From NCBI RefSeq assembly GCF_000332195.1, contig NZ_KB235922.1, forward strand, positions 248,001 through 312,000: DNA of 64,000 bases, read 5' to 3'. This DNA comes from Pleurocapsa sp. PCC 7319 (GTDB lineage: Bacteria; Cyanobacteriota; Cyanobacteriia; Cyanobacteriales; Xenococcaceae). The notes below the pieces were generated by a model. It was not told the origin of the DNA, ran no database searches, and saw nothing but the letters and a program-made list of their open reading frames with translations. The position numbers were made by a program, and so were the translations under genes. Each line of letters begins with the position of its first letter. Position 1 is the first letter of the stretch. Below, piece after piece: positions 1-9,010 of this stretch.

Positions 1-387
1 CATAGTTTCTATAGGCTCTGGATCTAACAAGGCTTTATTGTTGGATAAGCCTGCGTTGAGAGCAAATTCAACTAACCAATGACGAAAGGTAGGAACAAAC
101 GCTTTAGCTGCTTGATTTAAAGTGTTGACAGCAAGATTTTGATGAGGACTAATTACTTTGGTTTGACCCAGCTTTGTCCAAATTCGATCTAAACGTTGTA
201 CTGCGTAGTTAAAAGGAGTATTGGCTGCTAAAGTAGCTCCATTCAACGCGCCGATGCTCGTACCTGCAATAATTTGAGGTTGCAAGCCAATTTCTGCTAG
301 ATAGCGCAGTGCGCCAGCTTGATATGCACCTTTTGCTCCCCCTCCAGCTAATACAAGTCCAATTTGCGGGTTTTGATGGTAATTCAT
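1..387 (-). CDS. Patatin-like phospholipase (partial, N-terminal part only)
   Basis: Reading the minus strand from the ATG at 387 gives an open frame that runs off the window edge (129 codons present). It opens with the glycine-rich LAGGGAKGAY oxyanion-hole motif, followed about 30 residues later by GTSIGAL, which matches the GXSXG nucleophile elbow of bacterial patatin-like serine lipases. The catalytic Asp of the Ser-Asp dyad would lie beyond the window. The family hydrolyses acyl esters of membrane lipids; the substrate here is unknown. It lies downstream of the interrupted RdcB-like gene on the same strand, with a 70-base gap that holds a short degenerate repeat. Confidence 0.85.
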   Translation of the reverse strand, partial: MNYHQNPQIGLVLAGGGAKGAYQAGALRYLAEIGLQPQIIAGTSIGALNGATLAANTPFNYAVQRLDRIWTKLGQTKVISPHQNLAVNTLNQAAKAFVPTFRHWLVEFALNAGLSNNKALLDPEPIETM

Positions 388-398
388 GATTTTATTTC

Positions 399-426
399 GC
401 GCAAAGACGCAGAGACGCAAAGAAAA
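399..426. repeat. Degenerate CGCAGAGACGCAAAG-type repeat
   Basis: This short purine-rich tract has iterated GACGCAGAGACGC-like units directly upstream of the patatin-like gene. A related tract lies at 58910-58946, just downstream of the FHA-WD40 gene. Similar low-complexity tracts are commonly dispersed in cyanobacterial intergenic DNA. No coding function is seen. Confidence 0.5.
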
Positions 427-457
427 TGTGAGGTTTTTTATTTGGTCAGTTGAAGAG

Positions 458-1358
458 TTAAAGATTGCTTTGACAAGCTATTAGTTGCGATAGGGAATCG
501 TTAGCTATTTCATTAACAATAGTGCTGACTAATTCCCTCGCATCCATTTGCCGCGGGAGATAATTGATTTGTTGACGACAGAGAGCGATCGCACTTTTTC
601 CTAGGTGATGGGGTTGTGTTTCTGGGGGGAGTTGTGAGAATTCTAAGGTTGTACCGACAGCAAATAATAAAGGGATAGAATTTAATCTAGTGAAGGTAAA
701 CGAGCGAATTTCTAGAATTGCCGCACATAATGGTAGATCTTCTATTTCTAATTGGCAGGAGGATAGATCTAGTAATTCTGCCAAACTGAAGAAATTTTGA
801 GTAATGGGAATACTACGAGCTAAGATTTTATTGATAATTAATCGTCGATATTTTTCTAGATCCTGAGTTTCTAATTCGTAGGTGATTACTGCACTACTAA
901 ATATTTCTTTTACCAGCAAGATAATTTGAATTAACCAAGGAAAATCGTGATAGGTTTGATTCGCTTCCCAAGCAGAAATAATTGCATCTAAATCTTCATT
1001 GGCTGCAACTTTTGTTTCTAGTTGATGTATCCGTGCTTCTATAGTTTTGAATTTATTATCTATCTGTTGAGTTAATTTGCTTAGTTGTTCAGCAATGTCA
1101 ATAATTGCTCGTTCTTGATGTTGTAGCCGACTTTTATTAAGTCTAATGATGTTTCTGGCTTCTAAAAGGGATTTTTGAGTTATTTGTAAACCCAGTTGAG
1201 AAATTCTGAGAGAATCAGTTAATTCTAATACCCAATTATGTAGGGTTTGTTGTCCTGCAATTAAGTTTCCATCTAGCAACAATTGTCGATCGCGATCGCT
1301 TCCTGTCAGGCGATCAAGTAATTGACCGAAGAATCCTCTACTTTTACGATAATTAAGA
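458..1358 (-). pseudogene. RdcB/YjcZ-like partner of the dynamin GTPase, C-terminal part (IS-interrupted)
   Basis: This frame carries about 300 residues of a soluble, mostly helical protein and ends at 458. Its own apparent start (MIQCILFKRT...) reads out of the insertion sequence end, so the gene has lost its true N-terminus, which survives at 3249-3388. Removing 1359-3248 plus one copy of the 6-base duplication TTAAGA rejoins the two parts in frame (...QNILNYRKSRGFFGQLL...). Helical, coiled-coil-prone sequence fills the first 130 residues, including a stretch with heptad-like Leu/Ile/Gln pattern. In E. coli a dynamin of the same type (CrfC/YjdA/RdcA) is encoded next to YjcZ/RdcB; family assignment of this partner rests on that context plus general resemblance and is tentative. 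Confidence 0.6.
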
Positions 1359-3248
1359 CTCACGGTTCGCTTAAATAAAATGCATTGAATCAAATAAAGA
1401 GGATAGAATCAAGTCACAGCAATTATTTGCTGGATTGGAGTCAATCAGGAACTAGCTGGGGAAGAATGTAAATCGATTCAGGAATCTTCATCAGATTTAA
1501 AATCTGTCTTTGAAGAGAATTAAGAGAACTAATTTCAGTAGAGCCATCAGGATAAAGATACAAAGTTAGATCGCCAAAAGCAGCTAGCAATTGTTCAGCA
1601 GTGGGACGAAAAGTAGTGCGCTTGGGATTGCCTGAATAAAGTCCAGGAAGTGATTGCTTTGTCACCGCTAGTTGGCGACGAACCACAAATTCCATCAAGG
1701 TAAACAGAGTCAGGGCGATCGTTAGTAAAAACATCAGCCCTCGAATCCGTTCTTCATCTTGAAAATAGATGGGTAAAGCGGGAAGACGACCTCGTTTAAA
1801 ACGATGAAAACCTCTTTCAGGTTGCCATTGCTCCCGATAAGAGTTAACAGCTTGCTCAAGAGAAAGACGCTGTGAATTAGCATTAGTTACATACAATCTC
1901 CAACCAGCGATGGATTGTTGATGGGTGATAGCGGTCTCACAACGTTGATAAGTCAAGGAAAGAGTAGTTTGACGAACACGACGAGAGGGACGATTCTTAC
2001 TTCCTCGACCAGCACCTTGATAAACTTTTTGATAGCCAATTTTCTTCTCAATCGCAGTTAAGATCTGCCCCGTAACTCGATAACGTTTCAGAATAGTCTC
2101 CACTTTGGTTTGTAGAGCTACCTCATCTTGTGGTGGTTTTTTAGCGAGTTTTTCTAGGGCAAGTTCCGCTTTACTCAGACGAGCTGACAAGCTTTTAAGT
2201 TGACGCTGTTGTAAAGCATAAGAACAAACCACTAACCATCGTTCTGACCAACGATGCCACTTTTGATGTTCTTTTTCATACCAGAGACTGCCCAACGGAA
2301 CTTCAAAACCCTTACCAATGGGAGATTCTGACTCGGCTTCGGAGTTGAGACAAATTTCTTGCACTGCTGTTGGTGGATTAGCCACCCATTGCGATAACAG
2401 TTTGGGACGAGGCTGATGCATCGCTAGCGGAAAACAGTAAATTCCTCCTTGTTGATTAATTTTCCCCCGATTATTCCAAGTAGAGCCTTTAGAATCGGCG
2501 AGAAACAAGAAATCTTTGTGACCAATAATCTCCACCAATTGTTGCCATGTTGGTAGATAATGAGATTCATCTGTTCCATTTCCTGATAATGTAGCTCCCA
2601 ATAGAGGCATTCCCATGGGGTCGAGAGTAGCTAACATTTGACGATATTGAACCAAATCAGGGCGGCGGTCTTTACTATAACCAAAATTCAGCAAGTTAGT
2701 TCCTTCTGTTTCTTTTGTGGGCTGATGATAGACACTAAAACTTGTGGTATCGCTTCTGGCTTTGTCCGTTGGTAATTCATAAGCTCGTATTGTGCTTTGT
2801 CCCAATTGAATTGCTACTTTCTCTCGCCCTTGATTTTCCGATGAACCGATGACACTTAATAAGTCAGCTAGTCGGTCATCTGTGGCATCTTTGCCCCCAA
2901 TGTTCCATCCTGTTGCTATTTCTAAGGTTTGCCGATGTTTTTCTACCCATGGTTCTACGGCACATAATCGATGGTCTGATTGGCTCACTACATAACTTAG
3001 AAATAGGACTGATAATTGACCGTAGCTTAATCCTTTTCGATTCCCATGAGGAACAGGTAGCTCTCGATCAATTATTGATGCTATTTCCATTTGCTTTAGC
3101 CAATGAATAATTAGAGGAAGATCATCTGCTCTTTCTGAGTTAGTTCCTTTCAAGACGGGTTGGTCTCTCTATTCTTTCAACTTCTTTCTCAGCATACAGT
3201 TGAGCTGTTTTATTTTTCTAGCCATCTTTGATTTAAGCGAACCGTGAG
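1359..3248 (-). mobile_element. IS1634-family insertion sequence, apparently complete (1890 bp)
   Basis: The element has perfect 18-base terminal inverted repeats: CTCACGGTTCGCTTAAAT at 1359-1376 and its reverse complement ending at 3248. It is flanked by the 6-base direct repeat TTAAGA (1353-1358 and 3249-3254), the size expected for IS1634-family insertions. It contains one full-length transposase gene on the minus strand. The intact ends, clean duplication and open transposase suggest a recent insertion. It splits the gene whose parts lie at 458-1358 and 3249-3388. A diverged fragment of a related element lies at 30569-30885. Confidence 0.9.
1441..3153 (-). CDS. IS1634-family transposase
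   Basis: This 570-residue DDE transposase catalyses cut-and-paste movement of the surrounding element. The N-terminal part resembles the DUF4277 region of this family. Candidate catalytic residues are D135 (in SDTTSF), D220 (in LADSKG) and E446 (in QPERGFHRFK), in the order and spacing expected for an IS4-like DDE fold with a long insertion before the Glu. The region around 310-400 contains the basic, coiled-coil-like insertion usual in the family. The reading frame is complete, with no internal stops, so the protein may be active. The start at 3153 places the gene about 95 bases inside the right end. Confidence 0.9.
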   Translation of the reverse strand: MKGTNSERADDLPLIIHWLKQMEIASIIDRELPVPHGNRKGLSYGQLSVLFLSYVVSQSDHRLCAVEPWVEKHRQTLEIATGWNIGGKDATDDRLADLLSVIGSSENQGREKVAIQLGQSTIRAYELPTDKARSDTTSFSVYHQPTKETEGTNLLNFGYSKDRRPDLVQYRQMLATLDPMGMPLLGATLSGNGTDESHYLPTWQQLVEIIGHKDFLFLADSKGSTWNNRGKINQQGGIYCFPLAMHQPRPKLLSQWVANPPTAVQEICLNSEAESESPIGKGFEVPLGSLWYEKEHQKWHRWSERWLVVCSYALQQRQLKSLSARLSKAELALEKLAKKPPQDEVALQTKVETILKRYRVTGQILTAIEKKIGYQKVYQGAGRGSKNRPSRRVRQTTLSLTYQRCETAITHQQSIAGWRLYVTNANSQRLSLEQAVNSYREQWQPERGFHRFKRGRLPALPIYFQDEERIRGLMFLLTIALTLFTLMEFVVRRQLAVTKQSLPGLYSGNPKRTTFRPTAEQLLAAFGDLTLYLYPDGSTEISSLNSLQRQILNLMKIPESIYILPQLVPD

Positions 3249-3388
3249 TTAAGAATATTCTGATTTATCTGAATGCCGTTAACTAAATCGATTAAGGCTT
3301 GATCGCTTACGGGAGGAATTCTTTTTTCCAGTTGTTGTATAGATGAATTTGCTATATTTTGCTGAGAATTATTTTTAAGATTAAACAT
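3249..3388 (-). pseudogene. RdcB/YjcZ-like gene, N-terminal remnant upstream of the IS
   Basis: The ATG at 3388 lies 42 bases downstream of the dynamin gene stop on the same strand, which fits a two-gene operon. The frame reads MFNLKNNSQQ... for 46-47 residues before entering the inverted repeat of the insertion sequence, where it stops at 3233. The remaining sequence continues in frame at 1352 once the element and one TTAAGA copy are removed. The reconstructed protein would be roughly 345 residues. As it stands, only a 51-residue peptide can be made from this start. Confidence 0.75.
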
Positions 3389-3430
3389 CAATATTAATTA
3401 TATTTCTTAAATTTATTGACTAAAAAATAT

Positions 3431-5809
3431 TCAAACCAATTGCTGTACTTTAGTTTGATATTCAGTTGTCTTTTTTAATTTATTATTAACTTCTGGAATG
3501 AGATATTGAAGAGTTACTACTAGCTGTTCTTTTTTTTTGATATCCAATTGTCCGTCTGCTTGTGCTTGCTTGATACTATTACGATAATTACTCAGATAAG
3601 CATCTAGTTCCGTAAAGTAATCATCTACAGCATTTTTGAAATCTAAATCTAGATATTGATTGACTTGAGAATTGATTTTATTGACATTAGCTTCAATTGC
3701 TGTGTTTATTTGCTTGACAATATCTTGAAGAGAAACTGTGTAATAAGACTCTGTCCTCGTAATCGGTACTTGCTGTTCAATTTCCCAAAGCCATAAAAAA
3801 TACCAAGGTCTGCTTCTTTCAGTTTTATAATCTGTAACTTCTCTTGAAAGATTATTTACCTTGAAATCAATTCTACCAAGTTCGCTATTTAATTCTGGGT
3901 TAGGAGGTAAAGCAAGTTTAATGTCAAAAGCTTTGTTAAGGCGATCGCGAGCTTTTTCTAAGATATCTTTAGTTTCTTTTTTAAGAGATGTTAATAATTC
4001 GATTTGTGATTCTGAAATTTCTTTCTCTGTATAAAGTCTTGCTTGAGATAAAAGACTATTAGCTCTTTGCTTTGACCAATTAATTGTTTCGTTAGCAAAT
4101 TGATCAGCTTCGTACTTATTATGAAACTCTAAAACGTTTTTAGTTTTGTATTTAAGCTTATCAATAACAGTTCTGGGAAGTATATCATCACCACCAATAT
4201 CTTGAAAGAAAAAATTTCTTGCCGATCTATCTACTCTTTCAAAAATATTAGCTCGATTGTCGTCTTCTTCTTTGAAATGACTCTCTACACTAATTTTTGC
4301 TTCTTCAATTAGTTGTTCGAGAATCTTTTGTAGATTTATTTGTAATTTATGTTTGATTTTATCTACAGTTTTTAAACGACTGCGACACAATTCTAAATGT
4401 TTTAAATCTGTAGTTAAAGCGTTGATTTCTGCTTCTAATTTTGAGGCATCTTCGGAAATAGCACTAGCTCTTAAACTCAGATCGTCTTTAAGAACAGTAA
4501 GTAAATGACTGGATAGTTTAAGTGCGGTTGATATACATTTTGGTGCAGCATTGGCAATTAAGGCTTGAATGGAATTAATAATAAATTCGTCAAAACCCGA
4601 ATCTTCCCAGAGAAATTCTGCTTCCTCTTCTAGATCTGCTGCGGTTTTCTTCTGTAATTTTCTTTCCCATCTATTACCCAAAACTTGCTTAGCAAGAGCC
4701 TCGATGCTAGACATATTCGCCAATTCAATTTCAGAATTTTGTTGTAATTCGAGTAAAAACTTCGTTGCAGAAAAAGCTTGTCTGGCTGATATTTCAAAAA
4801 TTCTGTCTGAATCTTCAGATTCACTTAAATCAAGATCGCTATAGATAAACTTCTTGACTTCTTGAGAAGTCATATCTCCCGAAAGTCTTTGATCTACTTT
4901 ATTAACTAATACATAAAGATTGTCTTTGCCAATTACATCAATAATCGGTTGCACTTGTCGTTTAACAGCTTCTGCTGCTTGGTTATTTAATTGGGTAAAA
5001 TCAAGGACGATTAAAACAATCGAACAGCGTTTTAGTTCTTGTTCTACTACTGCGGTGAGTCTTAAATTATCTCCTGCCTCATTTGGTCCCGGGGTATCGA
5101 CAATTACTAAGTTACCAAGCTGTTTTGTTTGTTCTGTATTGTTGCTTCGCCAAAATGGTGTTTTTACTTCTGGAACATCTTCTAGTTTATTTAAAGGATC
5201 TAGACTGGGATCTAAAGTACAACAAAGACGTACTAAATCGTTTAATTGAATTAAAACCAAACTAATATGTTCTTTACCAGAAACTTCGGCGGGTATATAA
5301 CAGCGATCGCTTTTTATTTTCTTGGCTAAATCTTGTAAATGGGGATATTGACTAATTAAATTTTCTAATTCAGACTCTGCTAAGTGATTGATTTTTTGCT
5401 GTAAACTTGACCAAGTATTTTGAAAGACTGCTAGAGTGTTTTCCGATAAACTTAACTCTGGTTTTTCTACATGATTGTTAAAGGATATTTTAGTAGGAAT
5501 AGTCGTCATCGCTGCATTACGACTGGGGAGTAAATCTTGACCAACTATGGCATTAATAATTGTTGACTTGCCCGCCTTCATTGGAGCAACAATTGCCATC
5601 CTTAATTCCAGATTGCCTACCTTTTGAATTTCTTGCTCGATTTGTTGTTGAGATTCAGCGTATTTCTCTTGAGAGTTGCGATCATTAAGATCTCGTTGGG
5701 CTGTTCTCATTAATTTACTGATATCTTGTAATAAATCAAGAATATCTGACTGTAAATCTTGAATCTTAGGTCTTAAATTAATATTTGGACTTTTTACTGC
5801 TTCTATCAT
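3431..5809 (-). CDS. Dynamin-like GTPase, CrfC/YjdA (RdcA) type
   Basis: This 792-residue protein is a bacterial dynamin family member. The P-loop APMKAGKST is at 75-83, switch threonines lie near 102-103 in the TTIPTKI segment, the G3 motif DTPGPNEAG is near residue 240 and the G4 motif NKVDQ is near 303. From memory, blocks such as AIV..MKAGKST.INAIVG..LLP.RN..MT and DTPGPNEAG, as well as an LWEDS motif, are shared with E. coli CrfC (YjdA), a dynamin linked to replication-fork clamp positioning and to diguanylate cyclase regulation. The C-terminal 400 residues are helical stalk-like. It heads an operon with the IS-interrupted partner. An intact GTPase with a broken partner is notable. Confidence 0.88.
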   Translation of the reverse strand: MIEAVKSPNINLRPKIQDLQSDILDLLQDISKLMRTAQRDLNDRNSQEKYAESQQQIEQEIQKVGNLELRMAIVAPMKAGKSTIINAIVGQDLLPSRNAAMTTIPTKISFNNHVEKPELSLSENTLAVFQNTWSSLQQKINHLAESELENLISQYPHLQDLAKKIKSDRCYIPAEVSGKEHISLVLIQLNDLVRLCCTLDPSLDPLNKLEDVPEVKTPFWRSNNTEQTKQLGNLVIVDTPGPNEAGDNLRLTAVVEQELKRCSIVLIVLDFTQLNNQAAEAVKRQVQPIIDVIGKDNLYVLVNKVDQRLSGDMTSQEVKKFIYSDLDLSESEDSDRIFEISARQAFSATKFLLELQQNSEIELANMSSIEALAKQVLGNRWERKLQKKTAADLEEEAEFLWEDSGFDEFIINSIQALIANAAPKCISTALKLSSHLLTVLKDDLSLRASAISEDASKLEAEINALTTDLKHLELCRSRLKTVDKIKHKLQINLQKILEQLIEEAKISVESHFKEEDDNRANIFERVDRSARNFFFQDIGGDDILPRTVIDKLKYKTKNVLEFHNKYEADQFANETINWSKQRANSLLSQARLYTEKEISESQIELLTSLKKETKDILEKARDRLNKAFDIKLALPPNPELNSELGRIDFKVNNLSREVTDYKTERSRPWYFLWLWEIEQQVPITRTESYYTVSLQDIVKQINTAIEANVNKINSQVNQYLDLDFKNAVDDYFTELDAYLSNYRNSIKQAQADGQLDIKKKEQLVVTLQYLIPEVNNKLKKTTEYQTKVQQLV

Positions 5810-6049
5810 CAGAAATTTATTATATTCATCTTTTCTCCCAGTATGACAACCAAGATATCAAGATACCTCGGTAAAAATAACCATGAATGAAACAGTTATT
5901 TTTTCTCAAATTCTCGATTACGACAAGAGTGAACTCCCATTGATTCAGACTTTTTGAGTTGCTAAGAGCTTGTTATCTATTGGAGTTGATACTAGTTTCC
6001 CAAAAATTATTAAATAAATAAGATAATATGCTACTGGCTAAGGTTAATC

Positions 6050-6474
6050 GTGATTGTTGGAGGACAAATATTACTCATTGGTGATGCTGTTCATGCGGTG
6101 TCTCCCTCCATTGGACAAGGCTGTAATGCTGCCCTACAAGATGCTATGATTTTTGCCCAAGTTTTAGATGAATACCAGGATGATTGGGAAAAAGCTCTTC
6201 CTGCCTTTACCAGCAAACGGTTGGAAGATGTCCACGCCCTGCGAGATTTATCGGATTATACTATTCCTCGCACTAAATGGATGACTCTGGAGTTGATTTT
6301 CAGCTCACTGTGGGCAAAAAGTTACGCCCCTGGTTTCCACAACTCTTTCGTCCTTTGCCTATGGAGTTAATTATGGAAGAGGAAACTCCCTACTCTGAAG
6401 TGCTTCAACAAAGCCAAGGATGGATTAATCGAGTCAGAAAGTCAATGAAGAGCTATAGTCATTCTAATTCATGA
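6050..6474 (+). pseudogene. FAD-dependent monooxygenase (kynurenine 3-monooxygenase-like), C-terminal remnant
   Basis: The translation begins GGQILLIGDAVHAVSPSIGQGCNAALQDA, the conserved GDA.H...P..GQG.N flavin-binding motif found near the middle of class A aromatic hydroxylases. The upstream two thirds of the enzyme, with the Rossmann dinucleotide site, are missing. A frameshift lies near 6280-6310: the first frame ends at 6370, while the second frame from about 6277 continues the expected family sequence (LTVGKKLRPWFPQLFRPLP...) to 6474. The locus is therefore a 5'-truncated, frameshifted pseudogene. It may once have acted on aromatic substrates; no intact copy is in the window. Confidence 0.85.
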
Positions 6475-6477
6475 ATG

Positions 6478-8304
6478 TTACTCAGAAAAACATTTAGGAA
6501 ATCTAAGGCAAAAAGTAGTTTGCTCATTTTCACTGGTAACATCAACAGTTGCCTCAAGCATTTTTGCCAGCTTTTTAACTAATGTTAGTCCCAGTCCCGT
6601 ACCACCATATTTCCAAGGATCGTTATTGGGAATACGATAAAATTGATTGAAAATTAATTTCTGTTCTTCTGAAGTAATTTCCACACCAGTATTAATCACG
6701 CAAAGAGAAATTTCTGATTCGTTGGCTTTAGTTTGTACCGTAATTGTTCGCTCCGCTGGAGTATATTTACAAGCATTGTGCAGAAATTCTCGAACAATTC
6801 TTTCTAACATCATCGCATCGGCTAAAACCCGTAATTCCTCTTCTGCTAAATCCAAAATTAATTGCTGTTGTTGATTTTGGGCGCAATTTAAATATACTTG
6901 AGCCAGATCGGGAATCCAAAGATTGAGATCGATTAATTCGGGCTGTATGGTTTTGGCTTTTGCATCTAGATAACAAAGAGTTAGAAGATCGTCTACAAGT
7001 TGCTTTTGTCGCTCGCATGATTCGTGAAAAATTTTAAGGACTCGCTTGAAGGTAGGAGACTTTTGAGGATTTTTTTTAGTAGCCAACAAATTTTCCATTG
7101 TTTGAGTAGCTAACTGAATACTACTCATGGGTGCTTTGAGTTCGTGGGAAATAGTTTTGAGGAAGTCATCTTTAAGTTGATTGAGTTGACCTAGTTCTTT
7201 CACTTGCTGATTAGAAGCTTCATAGAGTCTCGCTTGACGAATGGCGATCGCACATTGAGAAGCCACTTGCTGCATTAATTTAATCTCTAAAGCTGTAAAT
7301 ACCTCTGTTGGCGGTCTGAGTCCCCAAAGATTACCGATAATACCGCGATCGTCAAAAATAGGACAAGCTAAACGAGTAACTTGAATTTCTTGAGGATTGA
7401 ATTGAGGAACTTTCTCTACCAACTGAATCGGGCTCTTTTGTAGTAGTTGTTGATAAAGTTCGGGAAAATCTCCAATCTTTCTACTTACTCCCTGACACTG
7501 GGGTAAAGTAAGAGTATGTTCGTAGGTAATGGTTGCAATTATTTGTTTGGAGTCATAAAGCTCAATTTGACAGCTACTAAGATCGAGAATTTCAGCCAAT
7601 TCTTGAGTAGCAGTCTCTAATATCTGCTTTTCTTCCAGACTATCCCGTAATTTATCAGTGATACGCCGCACCAATGCTTCAAAATTTAAAGCTTGTTGCA
7701 ACTCTTGGTTCTGCGTTGCCAGAGTATGGCGCATTTTACGGAGATTAAGATGGGTTTGAATGCGGGCTAAAACCTCTTCTTGTTCACTAGGTTTGGTAAT
7801 GTAGTCTACCCCTCCCAACTTAAATCCTTGAACTTTATTAACTGTTTCCGAAAGTGCCGTCAAAAAAATTACGGGAATTTCTCTGGTAGTAGGTTTTGCC
7901 TTGAGCCGACGACAGGTTTCAAAGCCGTCTATTTCTGGCATTAATACATCTAATAAAATTAAATCTGGTGCTTGAGTCTGAGCAATCTGTAAGGCGCTCT
8001 CAGCATCTTCTGCTAATAAAATTTTATACCCTTTGTCTTCCAAATAGGAAAACAACACCAGTAGGTTATCTGGGGTATCATCTACGATTAAAATTACTTC
8101 TGATTTAATCTTGGGTAGCTCTACTCCTGTTAATATTTCCCTTGCTTGGGGCGCGGCAAAATTATCAAGTGCTTGGGAAAAATTCTGGAAATCCCGAGCT
8201 TGATTTTCTTGGTCTTTTTTTTGGGGACCTTCTTCTGATGAAGTCCCCATTAATTTAGCTACGTTTGCAGTTGGTTGGAGTAAGAGCTTTTGGTAATTAA
8301 GCAT
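6478..8304 (-). CDS. Hybrid sensor kinase: receiver-GAF-HisKA-HATPase
   Basis: This 608-residue soluble protein has an N-terminal receiver domain at about 70-190 with the acidic pocket (IVDD) and phosphoacceptor D119. A coiled linker and a GAF domain (about 205-360) follow, then a histidine kinase core with H387 in ISHELKAPMSS, a helical dimerisation region, and an ATPase domain with an N-box (about 530) and the GGTGLGL G2 box. The receiver-first order means the kinase is probably tuned by an upstream phosphodonor. The GAF lacks an obvious bilin-binding Cys-His pair. No membrane segment is seen. The single receiver protein at 8419-8820 and the GAF kinase at 9004-10998 lie upstream on the same strand and are plausible partners. 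Confidence 0.92.
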   Translation of the reverse strand: MLNYQKLLLQPTANVAKLMGTSSEEGPQKKDQENQARDFQNFSQALDNFAAPQAREILTGVELPKIKSEVILIVDDTPDNLLVLFSYLEDKGYKILLAEDAESALQIAQTQAPDLILLDVLMPEIDGFETCRRLKAKPTTREIPVIFLTALSETVNKVQGFKLGGVDYITKPSEQEEVLARIQTHLNLRKMRHTLATQNQELQQALNFEALVRRITDKLRDSLEEKQILETATQELAEILDLSSCQIELYDSKQIIATITYEHTLTLPQCQGVSRKIGDFPELYQQLLQKSPIQLVEKVPQFNPQEIQVTRLACPIFDDRGIIGNLWGLRPPTEVFTALEIKLMQQVASQCAIAIRQARLYEASNQQVKELGQLNQLKDDFLKTISHELKAPMSSIQLATQTMENLLATKKNPQKSPTFKRVLKIFHESCERQKQLVDDLLTLCYLDAKAKTIQPELIDLNLWIPDLAQVYLNCAQNQQQQLILDLAEEELRVLADAMMLERIVREFLHNACKYTPAERTITVQTKANESEISLCVINTGVEITSEEQKLIFNQFYRIPNNDPWKYGGTGLGLTLVKKLAKMLEATVDVTSENEQTTFCLRFPKCFSE

Positions 8305-8418
8305 AAGTAATAAGCGCAGACCAATATTAAAATTTAATTGTTAAATGTTTGCATTTCTTAATATTTTAGAAATATTGTATCCCGATTTGGAACAGCGGGT
8401 TTTAGCCTACTAAAAAAT

Positions 8419-8820
8419 TTAATTCTCAGTTAATTGCTCGATCGCTTTAATTAAGGCAGCATAATCACTGATTGGTTTAGTAAAAAACTCATCAGCCTGA
8501 GAATCAGCCAGTAGTGATTCTCGTTCGCTGGACATGGCATAAGCAGTTAGTAAAATTATGGGAATAGAGGCGGTTTCTAATTTGGTTTTGAGTAAACGAG
8601 ACAAGTCAGCTCCACTAACTTCTTCTCCTGCCCAAGATGCCCCTGGAAGGTTGATATCCATTAATACTATGTCTATCTCCCCTGCTGTACATAGTTCAAA
8701 AACAGTTTTCGGTTCGTCAGTTAATTGAACTGAATGTCCTCCAAGGCGTTCGATTAGTTTAGCGGTACTCTTAGCTAAGGGTAAATTGTCTTCTACTAAG
8801 AGAATTTTTAAGCTTTTCAT
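8419..8820 (-). CDS. Single-domain response regulator
   Basis: This 133-residue protein is a stand-alone receiver domain with the acidic pocket VED near residues 9-11, phosphoacceptor D55 (VLMDINLPG), conserved Thr in LLTAYAM and Lys in FFTKPIS. Between beta-3 and alpha-3 there is a loop extension (ASWAGEEVSGADL) that is longer than in CheY. It has no output domain, so it probably shuttles phosphoryl groups or interacts directly with a partner. It sits between two histidine kinases on the same strand, but 100-200 base gaps and a repeat element separate them, so co-transcription is not certain. Confidence 0.92.
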   Translation of the reverse strand: MKSLKILLVEDNLPLAKSTAKLIERLGGHSVQLTDEPKTVFELCTAGEIDIVLMDINLPGASWAGEEVSGADLSRLLKTKLETASIPIILLTAYAMSSERESLLADSQADEFFTKPISDYAALIKAIEQLTEN

Positions 8821-8875
8821 TATTTCTTCCCTTATTTCTTACACAGACGTTTCAAAAAAAGTCTCTGCAAGGTTG

Positions 8876-9010
8876 ATACTAAATCCGATTGACAGAGGTT
8901 ATTTATGTAAAATGACTGGGAGACTGGGGGAGAATTTAATACTCATTACTCATTACTCATTACTCATTACTTCGTTTATTCAAGTAACCTGCACCAAAAG
9001 GATTTAGTAT
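8876..9010. mobile_element. MITE-like element with 11-base inverted ends
   Basis: ATACTAAATCC at 8876-8886 is matched by its exact reverse complement GGATTTAGTAT at 9000-9010. The roughly 135-base interior is noncoding and holds four tandem ACTCATT heptamers. The right end overlaps the 3' end of the GAF kinase gene and supplies its TAA stop. No transposase lies inside. I infer a miniature inverted-repeat element; no clear target duplication was identified. Confidence 0.6.

Noticed and set aside
458-1393. Treating the 311-codon frame as an intact gene starting at 1393
   Set aside because: Its first 13 residues are encoded by the insertion-sequence end and the true N-terminus lies beyond the element at 3249-3388.
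5883-5957. 24-codon frame (MNETVIFSQ...) before the monooxygenase remnant
   Set aside because: Too short, no family resemblance, and not in frame with the remnant.
8936-8970. Tandem ACTCATT and similar heptamer arrays considered as a CRISPR array
   Set aside because: Units are only 7 bases with no spacers and no cas genes are in the window; they are short tandem repeats common in cyanobacteria.
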